64,000 nt of DNA from Pseudomonas sp. Seg1 (GTDB lineage: Bacteria > Pseudomonadota > Gammaproteobacteria > Pseudomonadales > Pseudomonadaceae): the NCBI RefSeq assembly GCF_018326005.1, contig NZ_AP021903.1, forward strand, positions 3,319,501 through 3,383,500, read 5' to 3'. A model generated the notes under the pieces. The model saw only the letters and a program-made list of their open reading frames with translations, was not told the DNA's origin and did no database searches. Position numbers and translations under genes: made by a program. Of the stretch, positions 37,627 to 46,456 are shown one piece after another; the first letter of the stretch is position 1; every line of letters begins with the position of its first letter.

Positions 37627-39275
37627 GCGCTCTGCTCCGCCCATTGCACATAGCACACGGCTACTGGCATCTGATGCTGATGGCAGAACTCCAGCCAGCG
37701 CAGTTGGTTGTCCTGCAAGCGGTCGCCCGGGCCTTTGACTTCGATCATCCGGTAGGTTTTGTGCTGCGGCCAGAACTGGATCAGGTCGGGCATCCCGGCG
37801 CGGTTGGCCTTGATGTCGAGCAGCAGGCGGTTGAACCAATGCTTGAGGTGTGCGGCGGGCAGGCACGCCAGCGCTTGCTCCAACAAGTCTTCATTCAACG
37901 CGCCCCAGAACACGAACGGCGATTGCACCCCCCATTTTTCGACGAATCGGCCACGGATGGTGTCGGCATAACGGCCGTCGTCGAGCTCGCCGAGGCAAGC
38001 CTGGAAGCGTTCGGCGCGGCGTTGCTGGAAGTCTTCGTTGAGCAGATCCACCGGACCGCGCTGGAACGGGTGAAAGAACGCCCCCGGCAACGGCGCGAAA
38101 ATAGCCGGCCAGCACAACAGACCGAACAACGAATTGATCAGGCTGTTTTCGACGTAATGCACCGGGCCATCATCGGCGTGCAGATGTGCCTGCACATGAA
38201 ACTCCACCGACAGCGCCGGATCGGTGCGCGGCAGGTGCAGATCCAGTCGCTCGACCGGTTTTGCCACCGCGCGCTTGAGCGGCGGGCCACCGAGCTTGCG
38301 CCGCAGCCGGGGCACGATGCGTTGCAGGCCTTGCTGTTCGGTGGCGCTTTCCGGTGCCTGTTCGGCGAGCGTGCCGAGTTCCAGTGCCAGGCTGTATTCG
38401 CCGCAACGCTCCAGCACGCGGATCATCCGCAATCGTGCGCCGGGATAGGCGCAGGTCCGGTAAATGCTCAGGGCCAGGGCAAACTCGGTGATACGCTCGC
38501 AGTATTGGCCGATCTGGAACAACACCTTGCCGCGTCGACGTTGCAGCCACGGGTTGTCGAAATGCAAGGCGCTCACTTGCTCAACGATGCTTTCCAGCGG
38601 CTCGCCGGCCTCGAAGCGCATTTGGCATTGGTGCAGGAACAGGCAGGCGTCGACGTCCTCACGGCTGCGCAGGCCCCGGGAATCGGCACAGAACTCGACT
38701 TTTTCGTAGGTGAAAATGCCGAGATCGGCGAGCACGAACTCCGACCAGTCCTGATACAGATTACCGAAGAACATCAGACGCAAACGGTCGCACAGGTCCA
38801 TGATGGTCAGGCTGAACAGGCGATCGGGCAGCAGCGGTGCCCAGTCGCGCAGGCTTTTTGCCTGGGGAAACGCTTCGGCCAGCACTGGCAGCCAATCGTC
38901 CTTGCGGCCCTTGGGTTGCTCGATAAAGGCACCGAACGCTTGCAGGATTTCAGCCTTGAGCAACACGTCGAACAGCTCTGCGATCACCAAGGGGGCGTGT
39001 TCGTCGATCCAGCCGAGTTCCAGCAACGGCTGTGCCGCCTGGGGGATATCGCCGATTTCCGGGTAAATGAGCTTGCCCGCACGAAAATGCAGGCCCTTGC
39101 GCATCACCATCCGCACCAGCAAACCTTGCGAGGGTTTAGGCAATGCTTTGAAGTCGCCAATAAACGCCTGCTCCGTTTCGTTCATCACATCGGCATAACG
39201 AAGTTCAAGCCAATCAATGACTTGCAGGAAGTTGTTAAGGTAATAGAACGGATCGTCGAGGGGTTTGGCAGTCAC
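37623..39275 (-). CDS. FAN1-type structure-specific nuclease (VRR-NUC)
   Basis: Protein of 550 residues. The C-terminal VRR-NUC domain shows the PD-(D/E)xK set: D497 in AGMPDLIQFWP, and E512 and K514 in MIEVKGPGDRLQDNQ. The N-terminal 480 residues are helical (SAP-like and TPR-like parts), as in bacterial FAN1. FAN1 cuts 5' flaps and unhooks interstrand crosslinks; pseudomonad FAN1 is known to do so in vitro. It overlaps the helicase gene by 4 bases, and the shared operon suggests a two-protein crosslink-repair unit. A GTG or TTG start at 39275 follows the conserved N-terminus MTAKPLDDPFYYLNNFLQVI. Confidence 0.9.
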   Translation of the reverse strand: MTAKPLDDPFYYLNNFLQVIDWLELRYADVMNETEQAFIGDFKALPKPSQGLLVRMVMRKGLHFRAGKLIYPEIGDIPQAAQPLLELGWIDEHAPLVIAELFDVLLKAEILQAFGAFIEQPKGRKDDWLPVLAEAFPQAKSLRDWAPLLPDRLFSLTIMDLCDRLRLMFFGNLYQDWSEFVLADLGIFTYEKVEFCADSRGLRSREDVDACLFLHQCQMRFEAGEPLESIVEQVSALHFDNPWLQRRRGKVLFQIGQYCERITEFALALSIYRTCAYPGARLRMIRVLERCGEYSLALELGTLAEQAPESATEQQGLQRIVPRLRRKLGGPPLKRAVAKPVERLDLHLPRTDPALSVEFHVQAHLHADDGPVHYVENSLINSLFGLLCWPAIFAPLPGAFFHPFQRGPVDLLNEDFQQRRAERFQACLGELDDGRYADTIRGRFVEKWGVQSPFVFWGALNEDLLEQALACLPAAHLKHWFNRLLLDIKANRAGMPDLIQFWPQHKTYRMIEVKGPGDRLQDNQLRWLEFCHQHQMPVAVCYVQWAEQSA

Positions 39276-39469
39276 GGGAATTCAGGGCCATGGCGAGCGA
39301 GTACTGGTTATGCGTACAGATAACAGCTCTTCCCCACCCGGCGCAAACAGAAAAAGATCAATGGCATTTTTTCACCGAGCCATCGAACTTTTCCCGGCAC
39401 AATGGCACCAATCGCGTTAGAACACCGACAATGCTCGGTATCACATGGAAAGAGGAATTTGAGGTGGGT

Positions 39470-39694
39470 ATGAAAATCAAGACATTGGGTATTCCTTTGG
39501 CCGTCGCCGCGCTGCTGGCATTGGGTGGTTGCTCGACCCAGACCGTGGTGACCTTGCAGAACGGCACCCAGTACCTGACCAAGGACATGCCAGAGACCAA
39601 AACCAAGGATGGCTTCTATGAGTTCGAAGACATTTCCGGCGCCAAGGTGAAAGTACGCGCCGACGAAGTGGCCACCGTACGCAAGGAAGACTGA
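39470..39694 (+). CDS. YgdI/YgdR-family small lipoprotein
   Basis: Lipoprotein of 74 residues. The signal peptide MKIKTLGIPLAVAALLALGG leads to the lipobox LGGC with lipidated Cys near residue 21. The rest is one small DUF903 (SH3-like) domain with TVVTLQNGTQYLTKDMPETK and YEFEDISGAKVKV. ATG 39470 is preceded by GAGGTGGGT; the longer open frame from 39290 has no signal peptide. The 195 bases before it show no gene. A terminator follows the stop at 39719. Confidence 0.9.
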   Translation: MKIKTLGIPLAVAALLALGGCSTQTVVTLQNGTQYLTKDMPETKTKDGFYEFEDISGAKVKVRADEVATVRKED

Positions 39695-39718
39695 CGGTTC
39701 ATCCTTCGGGCTGGCACA

Positions 39719-39745
39719 GCAGAAGGTAGTAATCTTCTGCTTTTG
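39719..39745 (+). terminator. Factor-independent terminator of the lipoprotein gene
   Basis: GCAGAAG at 39719-39725 pairs perfectly with CTTCTGC at 39734-39740 around an 8-base loop, followed by TTTTG. The T-run lies inside the left copy of the 23-base direct repeat that bounds the parDE element. Confidence 0.78.
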
Positions 39746-39761
39746 ATGTGGCGGAAGGCAG
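39739..39761 (+). repeat. Direct repeat, attL-like copy
   Basis: Left copy of the 23-base repeat, beginning GCTTTTGATGTGGCGG and ending AAGGCAG. It is the copy next to the lipoprotein terminator; its tRNA-derived part is a stranded 13-base end of tRNA-Sec. Confidence 0.75.
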
Positions 39762-39834
39762 GCTGAATGCTCGATACAGCACCAATAGTATGATAGCTTC
39801 CACGCCAGTCGATCATTCTCCTGGAGGCCCGATC

Positions 39835-40080
39835 ATGGGGACCGTGCGAAAAACCATTACCGTGACTGACCAGCAAGACAACTGGATCAAAGCGCAGATA
39901 GAAGCGGGCCACTACACCAACGACAGTGAATACATCCGTGATTTGATTCGTCGTGAGCAAGAGCGCAATGCTGAGCTAGAGACGGTACGGGCCGCTCTTC
40001 GGGAAGGTGAATCCAGCGGAAAACCTCGCCCATTCGATCCCGCTGCGTTCAAGCAACGAATGTTGACGGCGCATGGCTGA
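39835..40080 (+). CDS. parD: ParD-family antitoxin
   Basis: Antitoxin of 81 residues. The N-terminal RHH DNA-binding domain is MGTVRKTITVTDQQDNWIKA, then SEYIRDLIRREQERN. The C-terminal tail GKPRPFDPAAFKQRM is the part that wraps the toxin. GGAGG lies 7 bases before the ATG at 39835, and a TATGAT -10-like element sits at 39789-39794. As in other parDE operons ParD probably represses its own promoter. Its stop overlaps parE by 8 bases. Confidence 0.9.
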   Translation: MGTVRKTITVTDQQDNWIKAQIEAGHYTNDSEYIRDLIRREQERNAELETVRAALREGESSGKPRPFDPAAFKQRMLTAHG

Positions 40081-40363
40081 ATACCGACTGACGCCTGCGG
40101 CTGAAGGCGACCTTGAAGCAATCTGGGGTTATACCGCACGTCAGTGGGGTCAAGATCAGGCCAGTCGCTACATTGATATCATTACCACCGCATTTGCGCA
40201 GTTAACCGAGCGCCCAAAAACAGCGCCAGCCTGTGACGCTATACGTCCCGGTTATCGACGCTACAGTATTGAACGACACACGATTTACTTCCGAATCACG
40301 GCGTACGGAATTGCGATCATTCGCATACTGCATGATCGTATGGACACGCAGCGCAACCTCTGA
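40073..40363 (+). CDS. parE: ParE-family toxin (RelE/ParE superfamily)
   Basis: Toxin of 96 residues. AEYRLTPAAEGDLEAIWGYT is the standard ParE N-terminus. QASRYIDIITTAFAQLTERP, then GYRRYSIERHTIYFRI and AIIRILHDRMD follow, matching the family's beta-sheet core. Chromosomal ParE proteins inhibit DNA gyrase. It starts inside parD (8-base overlap), so toxin and antitoxin are translated together. The gene is the last of the selC element and ends 47 bases before the right repeat. Confidence 0.92.
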   Translation: MAEYRLTPAAEGDLEAIWGYTARQWGQDQASRYIDIITTAFAQLTERPKTAPACDAIRPGYRRYSIERHTIYFRITAYGIAIIRILHDRMDTQRNL

Positions 40364-40410
40364 CCGCCCGTTATTACGCACAGGCTCCCGGCAAGGAACT
40401 GGCATCTTTC

Positions 40411-40433
40411 GCTTTTGATGTGGCGGAAGGCAG
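40411..40433 (+). repeat. Direct repeat, attR-like copy (tRNA-Sec 3' end)
   Basis: Right copy of the 23-base repeat. Bases 40421-40433 are the 3' end of the intact tRNA-Sec, CCA included, and 40411-40420 lie just beyond it. Confidence 0.75.
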
Positions 40434-40516
40434 CCGGAGTCGAACCTGCCCGGGAACGGATGCCGTCCCCAACCGGGTTTGAAGCCCGGCCGCGCCACCG
40501 GGCGCGATTGCCTTCC
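40421..40516 (-). tRNA. selC: tRNA-Sec (UCA anticodon)
   Basis: 96-nt tRNA on the minus strand starting GGAAGGCA and ending TGCCTTCC-G-CCA, an 8-bp acceptor stem. The long D stem is CGCGCC/GGCGCG with a 4-base loop. The anticodon arm CCGGG-CTTCAAA-CCCGG carries UCA at 40480-40482. The long variable arm and GGTTCGACTC T loop match bacterial tRNA-Sec. It is charged with serine, then converted to Sec-tRNA by SelA, and reads UGA in fdnG. Confidence 0.97.
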
Positions 40517-40522
40517 TTTAAC

Positions 40523-42439
40523 TCAATGGGCGCCTGGGTTGGCCAGCGCGCTGTCGGGACGAATCAGTCGGTGTTCGCCGAGGCGTCGGGTCAGGCCGAG
40601 GCGGTCGAAGTATTCGAGGAACTGAATACAGCGTTTGCGTCCCAAGCCTAGCGCATCGCGCACGCTTGTCACCTGGATCTGCGGATTTTCCTGCGCCAGT
40701 TGCAGGAGCATCGCAGCCATTTGCCGCAGGACGATGTCGGTGACAAACAGATCGCGCACCACTTGGTGGGTCAGGCCCAGACGCGCCAGTTTGCGCAGCA
40801 GCAGACGCACATTGGCGTCTTCTTCCCCGACAGCTTTAGCCAGATCGCGAACCCATGGCGGGTCGAAGCCGGCCTGTTCGAACAGCGGTTGCAGTTGTTG
40901 CCAGAGGATTTCGTCAGCAGCGCTCAAGCGTACCTGGTGATCCGGAAGGTGCAGCCACGGCCCACTGGCGTTGATCGAGCCGGCGGCGAGCAACTCATCG
41001 AGCAGGCTGATGAACGTCGAGCGCTCCAGCGGCAGCGCACTGAAACGCCGCAGGCGGTCGCGGTCCGGGCCCATTTGGTCGGGCTCCAGTTCATGCAGGC
41101 GCGCCAGTTGTTCCAGCAAAGTGAATTTGAGCATGCCCCAACGCTGCACGTTGAACAGCAGCGGGCCTTGGCGGGTGTCGATTAGCCGTACGTTTTGCGG
41201 CAATGACCAATCGACGCGCGGGTGATTGAACTGGCGTTCCAGGCGCAACGGACCGAGCCCCGCCGCGCTGTGGTTGAGCAGCAGCGGCAAGGCGTGCTCG
41301 AACGTCTGATTGAGCGCCAGCGCTTGCAGTTGCGCCAGACGTTCAGGGCTGCGCCGATGCCTGGCCGGAGCGAACGGGTCGAGCACCTGTCCGCCGCCGA
41401 GCGTGCGTTGCGCGCTCTGGTCGCGCAGGATTAGCCGATCCCCCTTCACCGCGTGCACCGGGGCGTTGATCAGCAGTTGCGCGAACATGCGCTCGCCAGG
41501 GTGCAGGCGTGAACCTTCGAGCAACGCGACGCGGGCGATCACGTCCTGCGTGCCGAGATGCAGGTGCACCGGGTGAAAGTGTTCGAAGGCGCGTTCGCCG
41601 GGCAACAATTGAAAGTCGATGTCGATTCGTTGCGTCGGCGCATGCAGCCATTCCGACAACAGCCATTGGCCGCGATGGATCTGTGCCAACTCAAGACGTT
41701 CACCACTGAGATTGAGGGCCACGCGTTGCCCGGCGCAGGCTTGTTCAGCAGTTTGATTCTGCGCATGCAGGCCGCGCACCCGCACCGTTTTCCCCGACGG
41801 CCCGAGTGCCAGTTTGTCGCCCACCGTGACCACGCCGGACAGTGCCGTGCCGGTGACCACAATCCCCGCACCGGCCACGCTGAAGGCGCGGTCGATGGCC
41901 AGACGAAAGCCCCCTGCGCGACTGCGCTCATGCACTTGGTTTTGCGTGTGCGACAACGCCGCACGCAGCTCATCGATGCCCTGCCCGCTGACACTCGACA
42001 CCGCCACTATCGGTGCTTTGGCGAATGGCCCCGGCGCCAGTAAATCGGTGATCTGCTCGCGCACCGCCATCACCCTGCCCGCCTCGACCCGATCACACTT
42101 GGTGATCGCGACCAATGCACGAGGAATGCCCAGCAGTTCGACAATCGCCAGATGCTCACGGGTTTGCGGCATCACGCCGTCATCCGCCGCGACCACCAGC
42201 AACACCAGATCGATGCCTTGCGCACCGGCGAGCATGTTGTGGGTGAATTTCTCGTGGCCGGGGACGTCGATAAACCCGGTGAGGCCCACGCCCGGTTCAA
42301 GTTCGGCGTAGAGATAACCGAGATCGATGGTCATCCCGCGCTCACGTTCCTGTGGGCGGCGGTCGCCGGTTTGCCCGGTCAGGGCTTGCAGCAGCGAGGT
42401 CTTGCCGTGGTCGATGTGCCCGGCGGTACCGACGATCAC
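40523..42439 (-). CDS. selB: SelB, selenocysteine-specific elongation factor
   Basis: GTPase of 638 residues. The N-terminal EF-Tu-like part begins [20 protein letters not shown], with P-loop GHIDHGKT at 7-14, DVPGHEKF and the guanine motif TKCDR. The C-terminal third holds four winged-helix domains, which bind the SECIS hairpin of fdnG mRNA. It delivers Sec-tRNA to the ribosome at UGA. The start is GTG at 42439, overlapping the selA stop as GTGA. The tRNA-Sec gene lies 6 bases beyond its stop. Confidence 0.95.
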   Translation of the reverse strand: MIVGTAGHIDHGKTSLLQALTGQTGDRRPQERERGMTIDLGYLYAELEPGVGLTGFIDVPGHEKFTHNMLAGAQGIDLVLLVVAADDGVMPQTREHLAIVELLGIPRALVAITKCDRVEAGRVMAVREQITDLLAPGPFAKAPIVAVSSVSGQGIDELRAALSHTQNQVHERSRAGGFRLAIDRAFSVAGAGIVVTGTALSGVVTVGDKLALGPSGKTVRVRGLHAQNQTAEQACAGQRVALNLSGERLELAQIHRGQWLLSEWLHAPTQRIDIDFQLLPGERAFEHFHPVHLHLGTQDVIARVALLEGSRLHPGERMFAQLLINAPVHAVKGDRLILRDQSAQRTLGGGQVLDPFAPARHRRSPERLAQLQALALNQTFEHALPLLLNHSAAGLGPLRLERQFNHPRVDWSLPQNVRLIDTRQGPLLFNVQRWGMLKFTLLEQLARLHELEPDQMGPDRDRLRRFSALPLERSTFISLLDELLAAGSINASGPWLHLPDHQVRLSAADEILWQQLQPLFEQAGFDPPWVRDLAKAVGEEDANVRLLLRKLARLGLTHQVVRDLFVTDIVLRQMAAMLLQLAQENPQIQVTSVRDALGLGRKRCIQFLEYFDRLGLTRRLGEHRLIRPDSALANPGAH

Positions 42440-43848
42440 GGATTGACCTGCAAGTGGGGCAATTGCCCGAGCCACGCCGGTTCATCGTCGAGTTGGCGCA
42501 GATCCAGCCACAGCGCATCGTCATCAATGCGTCCGAGTACCGGGATCGGCAAGGCACGCAGCGCTGCTTCCAGACTCAGCAAATAACGCCCGCGCAAGCG
42601 TTTCGAGACTTGCGGGCGACAACACAGTGCTGCGCTCGGCAAGCGCGCCACGGGTTGGCTGCCGCTGCCGATCATGCCCAAGGCCTCGACTGCGCTGACC
42701 TGCCAAACCGAGCCCAACACTTCAGTCAGCGCCGGTTGCAACCGCGAAGCCTGGGCGAAGATGTCGGCTTGCGGTCGGGTCAGCAGGCGCAAACTCGGCA
42801 AACGCTCGGCCAGTCGATCCGGATCGCGGTACAGACCGAGCACCGCTTCCAACGCTGCCAAGGTCAGCTTGTCCACCCGCAACGCCCGTTTCAGCGGATT
42901 CTTCTTGATCTTCGCGATCAGCTCTTTGCGCCCAACGATCAACCCGGCTTGCGGCCCGCCGAGCAGTTTGTCGCCGCTGAAGGTGACGATGTCCGCGCCA
43001 TCGAGCAGCGCCTGCCGCACCGTCGGCTCCGCCGGCAAACCCCAACGGGTCAAGTCCAGCAAACTGCCACTGCCCAGATCCTCCAACAGCGGCAAGTCAT
43101 GACGGTGGGCCAACTCGGCCAGTTCCGCTGTCGGCACGCGCGCGGTAAACCCTTCGATGCTGTAATTGCTCGCATGCACGCGCATGATCAAACCGCTGCG
43201 CGGGCTGATCGCCGCTTCGTAATCTCGGGCATGGGTGCGGTTGGTGGTGCCGACCTCATGCAGACGTACACCGGCGCGGGCCATGATGTCGGGGATGCGA
43301 AAGGCGCCGCCGATCTCGATCAGTTCGCCACGGGAAATGATGCCTTCCTTGCGGACGCCGAGGCTGTTGAGCGTCAGCAGCACGGCGGCGGCATTGTTGT
43401 TGACCACGGTGACGGCTTCGGCGCCGGTCAGTTCGCGGATCAGGCCTTCGATCAAATCATCGCGATCACCGCGTTTGCCGCTGGCCAGATCGAATTCCAG
43501 ATTGAGCGGGTAACGGGCGGCCATGTGTACCGCTTCAATGGCTTCGTCCGGCAGCAAGGCACGGCCCAGATTGGTGTGCAGCACCGTGCCGGTCAGGTTG
43601 AACACCCGCCGCACGTGACTGCGCCGTTGCTGCGCGAGGCGTTCACCGACGCGGCCGGCGAGGACTTCGGGGCTGATTTCGACGGCGGATAATTGCCCGC
43701 TCAATACGCTGGAACGCAGTTCATCCAGCAACTGGCGCAAACCGGCCAGCAGCGATTCTCGCCCGTGGCGTTCGAGTAAGGGCAGACACGCCGGATGACG
43801 CAACAAACCATCAATGGAAGGTAACCGCAGGGCACCGCTCGCAGACAT
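42436..43848 (-). CDS. selA: SelA, L-seryl-tRNA(Sec) selenium transferase
   Basis: PLP enzyme of 470 residues that converts Ser-tRNA-Sec into Sec-tRNA-Sec with selenophosphate. The N-terminal INTERACT-like region ([10 protein letters not shown]) is followed by the PLP fold. The Schiff-base lysine is K294 in [13 protein letters not shown], and [10 protein letters not shown] and [14 protein letters not shown] are family motifs. Start ATG 43848 has GGGAG upstream. Stop overlaps selB, so the two are coupled. Selenophosphate synthetase (selD) is not in the window. Confidence 0.96.
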   Translation of the reverse strand: MSASGALRLPSIDGLLRHPACLPLLERHGRESLLAGLRQLLDELRSSVLSGQLSAVEISPEVLAGRVGERLAQQRRSHVRRVFNLTGTVLHTNLGRALLPDEAIEAVHMAARYPLNLEFDLASGKRGDRDDLIEGLIRELTGAEAVTVVNNNAAAVLLTLNSLGVRKEGIISRGELIEIGGAFRIPDIMARAGVRLHEVGTTNRTHARDYEAAISPRSGLIMRVHASNYSIEGFTARVPTAELAELAHRHDLPLLEDLGSGSLLDLTRWGLPAEPTVRQALLDGADIVTFSGDKLLGGPQAGLIVGRKELIAKIKKNPLKRALRVDKLTLAALEAVLGLYRDPDRLAERLPSLRLLTRPQADIFAQASRLQPALTEVLGSVWQVSAVEALGMIGSGSQPVARLPSAALCCRPQVSKRLRGRYLLSLEAALRALPIPVLGRIDDDALWLDLRQLDDEPAWLGQLPHLQVNP

Positions 43849-43928
43849 CAGCCACTCCCGAAATCAAAAGACTGTCCGGTGTCCAGACCCAGCACACCGT
43901 CAAACCTGTGGGAGTGTAGACGCTCTGG

Positions 43929-44855
43929 TCATTCGTCTCCCGGCGCCAGCAACAAGTTCGGCGCCAGGCGCTGATAACCGTCCTGAGCAAGGCGCATGTC
44001 GAGCAGCAAACTGCCGAGATCCGCCGACAATGCCTCGGCGTCGGCATCGTTTTCCAGATAGACCAATTTCAGGTAGCTGTTACAGCCCGGACAGACCTCG
44101 GCGCGCAACGGCGCCTGATTAGCCGCGTGGCGATCGTCCTCAAGGCTCAGGTAATCAAGACCTTTGCTCGATTCGCAATACACGCATTTGACCCGCACTA
44201 CATGCCATTCGCAGGCGCACAGCGAACACACCAGATAACGCAAGCCGTTGTGTTTGCCGCGATGGCGAATGACCCCGGCCATGGCCGGCGAACCGCAGGC
44301 CGGGCATTGGCTGAGGCTGTTGCCGGGCGTCAGTTGCAGGTTCGGCGTACTCAGTAACCAATGACTCCAGGCTGTTTGCAGCGCCGCGCCAAGAAACGGC
44401 ACCAGCGCCGCCGGCACCAGCGAGTATTGACCACTGACCAGCGCCACGGCCCAGGCGCGCAATTGTCCGGCACTGGCGGTGCTCAAAGTGGTAATCGCAT
44501 CCACCACGGCGGGTTGCTCGGGCGGTGAGTAGCGTTGCAGCAAAGCCTCCAGCCAGGCTTGCCAGTCATCTTCGCGGATCAGAGTATCGGCAGCGAACGG
44601 CGGCAAACCGTGTTGCTGGCACAACTCAAGCCGTTGTTGATCGACAGCTTCTGTTGACGGCGGATCGTCCAGCACTTGCTGCTGAACCCGACACAACCCG
44701 GCAATCAAGCGCAGATACTCGGCCAGCGGATGCCCGTCGGCCAGTTGCTCGAGGCGTTGCGCGCGCAAGGTGAACAAATTATGCGGTGGCAGATGCAGAA
44801 ACGGCGGCGAACTGGCCGCCGCCTCGATTTCTCCGGGTTCAAGAATAGTCGCCAA
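43929..44855 (-). CDS. fdhE: FdhE, formate dehydrogenase accessory protein
   Basis: Cytoplasmic chaperone of 308 residues needed for assembly and activity of the respiratory formate dehydrogenases. Four CxxC pairs are seen in the C-terminal half: SQCPACGSPAM, VCSLCACEW, KCVYCESSKG and EVCPGCNSYL, a rubredoxin-like iron site. The start is a TTG at 44855, three bases after the fdnI stop, with AGGG upstream. I see no better ATG. It follows fdnGHI directly and precedes selA by 80 bases. Confidence 0.92.
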   Translation of the reverse strand: MATILEPGEIEAAASSPPFLHLPPHNLFTLRAQRLEQLADGHPLAEYLRLIAGLCRVQQQVLDDPPSTEAVDQQRLELCQQHGLPPFAADTLIREDDWQAWLEALLQRYSPPEQPAVVDAITTLSTASAGQLRAWAVALVSGQYSLVPAALVPFLGAALQTAWSHWLLSTPNLQLTPGNSLSQCPACGSPAMAGVIRHRGKHNGLRYLVCSLCACEWHVVRVKCVYCESSKGLDYLSLEDDRHAANQAPLRAEVCPGCNSYLKLVYLENDADAEALSADLGSLLLDMRLAQDGYQRLAPNLLLAPGDE

Positions 44856-44858
44856 AGG

Positions 44859-45524
44859 TCAGCCCTTTTTGGTGATCGGTCGCTCCGGCACGTCCGGATT
44901 GCGTTCGTCGCGGGTGATGTCGCGGTACCAGAGTTCGTGGTGTTTTTTCGCCCAGGCGCGGCTGACCCAGCCATGCAACATCGCGTCCACCGAACCCTTG
45001 ATCCACAGCCCGGCGTAGATATGGATGATGATGCTGAGGATCAGCACAAACCCGGCCAGTGCATGCAGCAGCATCGCCCAGCGGATCACGGTGATACCGA
45101 AGTACGCACTGAAATAGGCGCGCCAGATCACCAGCCCGGTGAACAGCAAACCGAGCGTGCACAGCAGTAAAGTCCAGAACAGCAGCTTTTGCCCGGCGTT
45201 GTATTTGCCTACCGGCGGCACGGTTTCCTCGTCGTTGACCAGCACCCGGTCGATGCGCCGCAGCCACTTCCAGTCATTACCGATAAAGAAGTTCGAGCGC
45301 CAGAACCTGAACACCAGGCCGAGGAACAACACAAACATCACCACGCCCATGAACGGATGCAGAATCCGCGTCCACGGCCCGCCACCGAACAGGTGGGTCA
45401 GCCAGAACATCGACGGGTGAAACAACGCCAGCCCCGACAGCCCGGCCATGAAAAACAGGATCGCCACCAGCCAGTGATTGGTGCGCTGGTTGGCGGTGTA
45501 ACGCAGGATTGTCTTGTTGCTCAT
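44859..45524 (-). CDS. fdnI: Formate dehydrogenase gamma subunit (cytochrome b556)
   Basis: Membrane subunit of 221 residues with four helices that binds two haems b and passes electrons from formate oxidation to quinone. The N-terminal [20 protein letters not shown] carries the first haem-ligand histidine, and [15 protein letters not shown] lies at the end. It anchors the FdnGH dimer, whose active site faces the periplasm. It overlaps fdnH by 4 bases. Confidence 0.93.
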   Translation of the reverse strand: MSNKTILRYTANQRTNHWLVAILFFMAGLSGLALFHPSMFWLTHLFGGGPWTRILHPFMGVVMFVLFLGLVFRFWRSNFFIGNDWKWLRRIDRVLVNDEETVPPVGKYNAGQKLLFWTLLLCTLGLLFTGLVIWRAYFSAYFGITVIRWAMLLHALAGFVLILSIIIHIYAGLWIKGSVDAMLHGWVSRAWAKKHHELWYRDITRDERNPDVPERPITKKG

Positions 45525-46456
45525 GGCCGGTCCTCCCCGCGTGGATCGAAGGTGTGCACCGCCGGATCGACGACCTGCACCGAAGTGTCGGGCGGCGTCG
45601 GGTGCTCATCTTCCTCGACGCGATTGGGCCCGATGCGCACGTAATGGAAGAACCCGGCCAGCACCGCCGCGCCCATGGCCAGCAGGCCCAAGGGTTTGCT
45701 GATGCCTTTCCACAAGCCCACCAGCGGACTGATGGCCGGGTCCTGCGGCAGATTGGCGTAGATTTTCGGCGTGTCGGCGTGGTGCAGCACGTACATCACA
45801 TGCGTGCCGCCGACACCTGCAGGATCGTACAAACCGGCGTTTTCAAAGCCACGGCTTTTTAGGTCGACGATGCGTTCGGCGGCGTGTTCCTTCATGTCTT
45901 CCTTGGTGCCGAAAACGATGGCGCCGGTCGGGCAGGTTTTCACGCAGGCCGGCTCCAGCCCCACCGCGACGCGATCTGAACACAAGGTGCATTTGTAGGC
46001 CTTGTGGTCTTTCTGCGAAATGCGCGGAATGTTGAACGGGCACCCAGTGATGCAATAGCCGCAGCCGATGCAGTGATCCTGATCGAAATCGACGATGCCG
46101 TTGGCGTGCTTGATGATCGCGCCAGGGCTCGGGCACGCCGCCAGGCAGCCGGGCTCGGCGCAGTGCATGCAGCCGTCCTTGCGGATCAGCCATTCGAGGT
46201 TGCCGGCGTCGGTTTCGTGCTCGGTAAAGCGCATCAGCGTCCAGGTTTCTGCGCTCAAATCCTGCGGATTGTCGTAGGTGCCGTGGTTGTGGCCGACCTC
46301 GTCGCGCAACTCGTTCCATTCCGAACAGGCGACCTGGCAGGCCTTGCAGCCAATGCATTTGGTGGTGTCGATCAGCTTGGCCACCGCCTCCTGATTCCTC
46401 ACCGATGGCGGCACCGTGGTGGTGGCCGAGCGGGCAATGATGTCTTGGCTGGCCAT
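45521..46456 (-). CDS. fdnH: Formate dehydrogenase beta subunit (4Fe-4S ferredoxin)
   Basis: Electron-transfer subunit of 311 residues. Four ferredoxin-like cysteine clusters are visible: [35 protein letters not shown] and CTLCSDRV followed by CVKTC. Near 255-275 a C-terminal hydrophobic helix ([17 protein letters not shown]) anchors it next to fdnI. It is exported with FdnG as a folded complex. It is adjacent to fdnG, its ATG immediately following that gene's stop. Confidence 0.94.
   Translation of the reverse strand: MASQDIIARSATTTVPPSVRNQEAVAKLIDTTKCIGCKACQVACSEWNELRDEVGHNHGTYDNPQDLSAETWTLMRFTEHETDAGNLEWLIRKDGCMHCAEPGCLAACPSPGAIIKHANGIVDFDQDHCIGCGYCITGCPFNIPRISQKDHKAYKCTLCSDRVAVGLEPACVKTCPTGAIVFGTKEDMKEHAAERIVDLKSRGFENAGLYDPAGVGGTHVMYVLHHADTPKIYANLPQDPAISPLVGLWKGISKPLGLLAMGAAVLAGFFHYVRIGPNRVEEDEHPTPPDTSVQVVDPAVHTFDPRGEDRP

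Larger units (their letters stand above)
39739..40433 (+). mobile_element. Mini-element at selC, bounded by 23-bp direct repeats, carrying parDE
   Basis: A 23-base sequence occurs identically at 39739-39761 and 40411-40433. The right copy is the last 13 bases of tRNA-Sec including CCA, plus 10 bases past it, and the left copy repeats it 672 bases away. The interval holds only parD and parE. This is the footprint of site-specific insertion at a tRNA 3' end, with the tRNA restored. There is no integrase, so it is either a deletion remnant or was mobilised in trans. DNA inside looks less GC-rich than its neighbours, judged by eye. Confidence 0.7.

Noticed and set aside
37644..37866. Upstream extension of the helicase frame into the FAN1 gene
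   Set aside because: The added residues are FAN1 shadow sequence; the TTG at 37626 has GGAG at 8 bases and overlaps the FAN1 stop.
36403..39323. Long plus-strand frames opposite the helicase and FAN1 genes
   Set aside because: No recognisable family, and the real genes have nuclease and helicase motifs on the minus strand.
43905..43922. CCTGTGGGAGTGTAGACG as a REP copy
   Set aside because: Only a short half arm without a partner is present, which may be chance or a relic.
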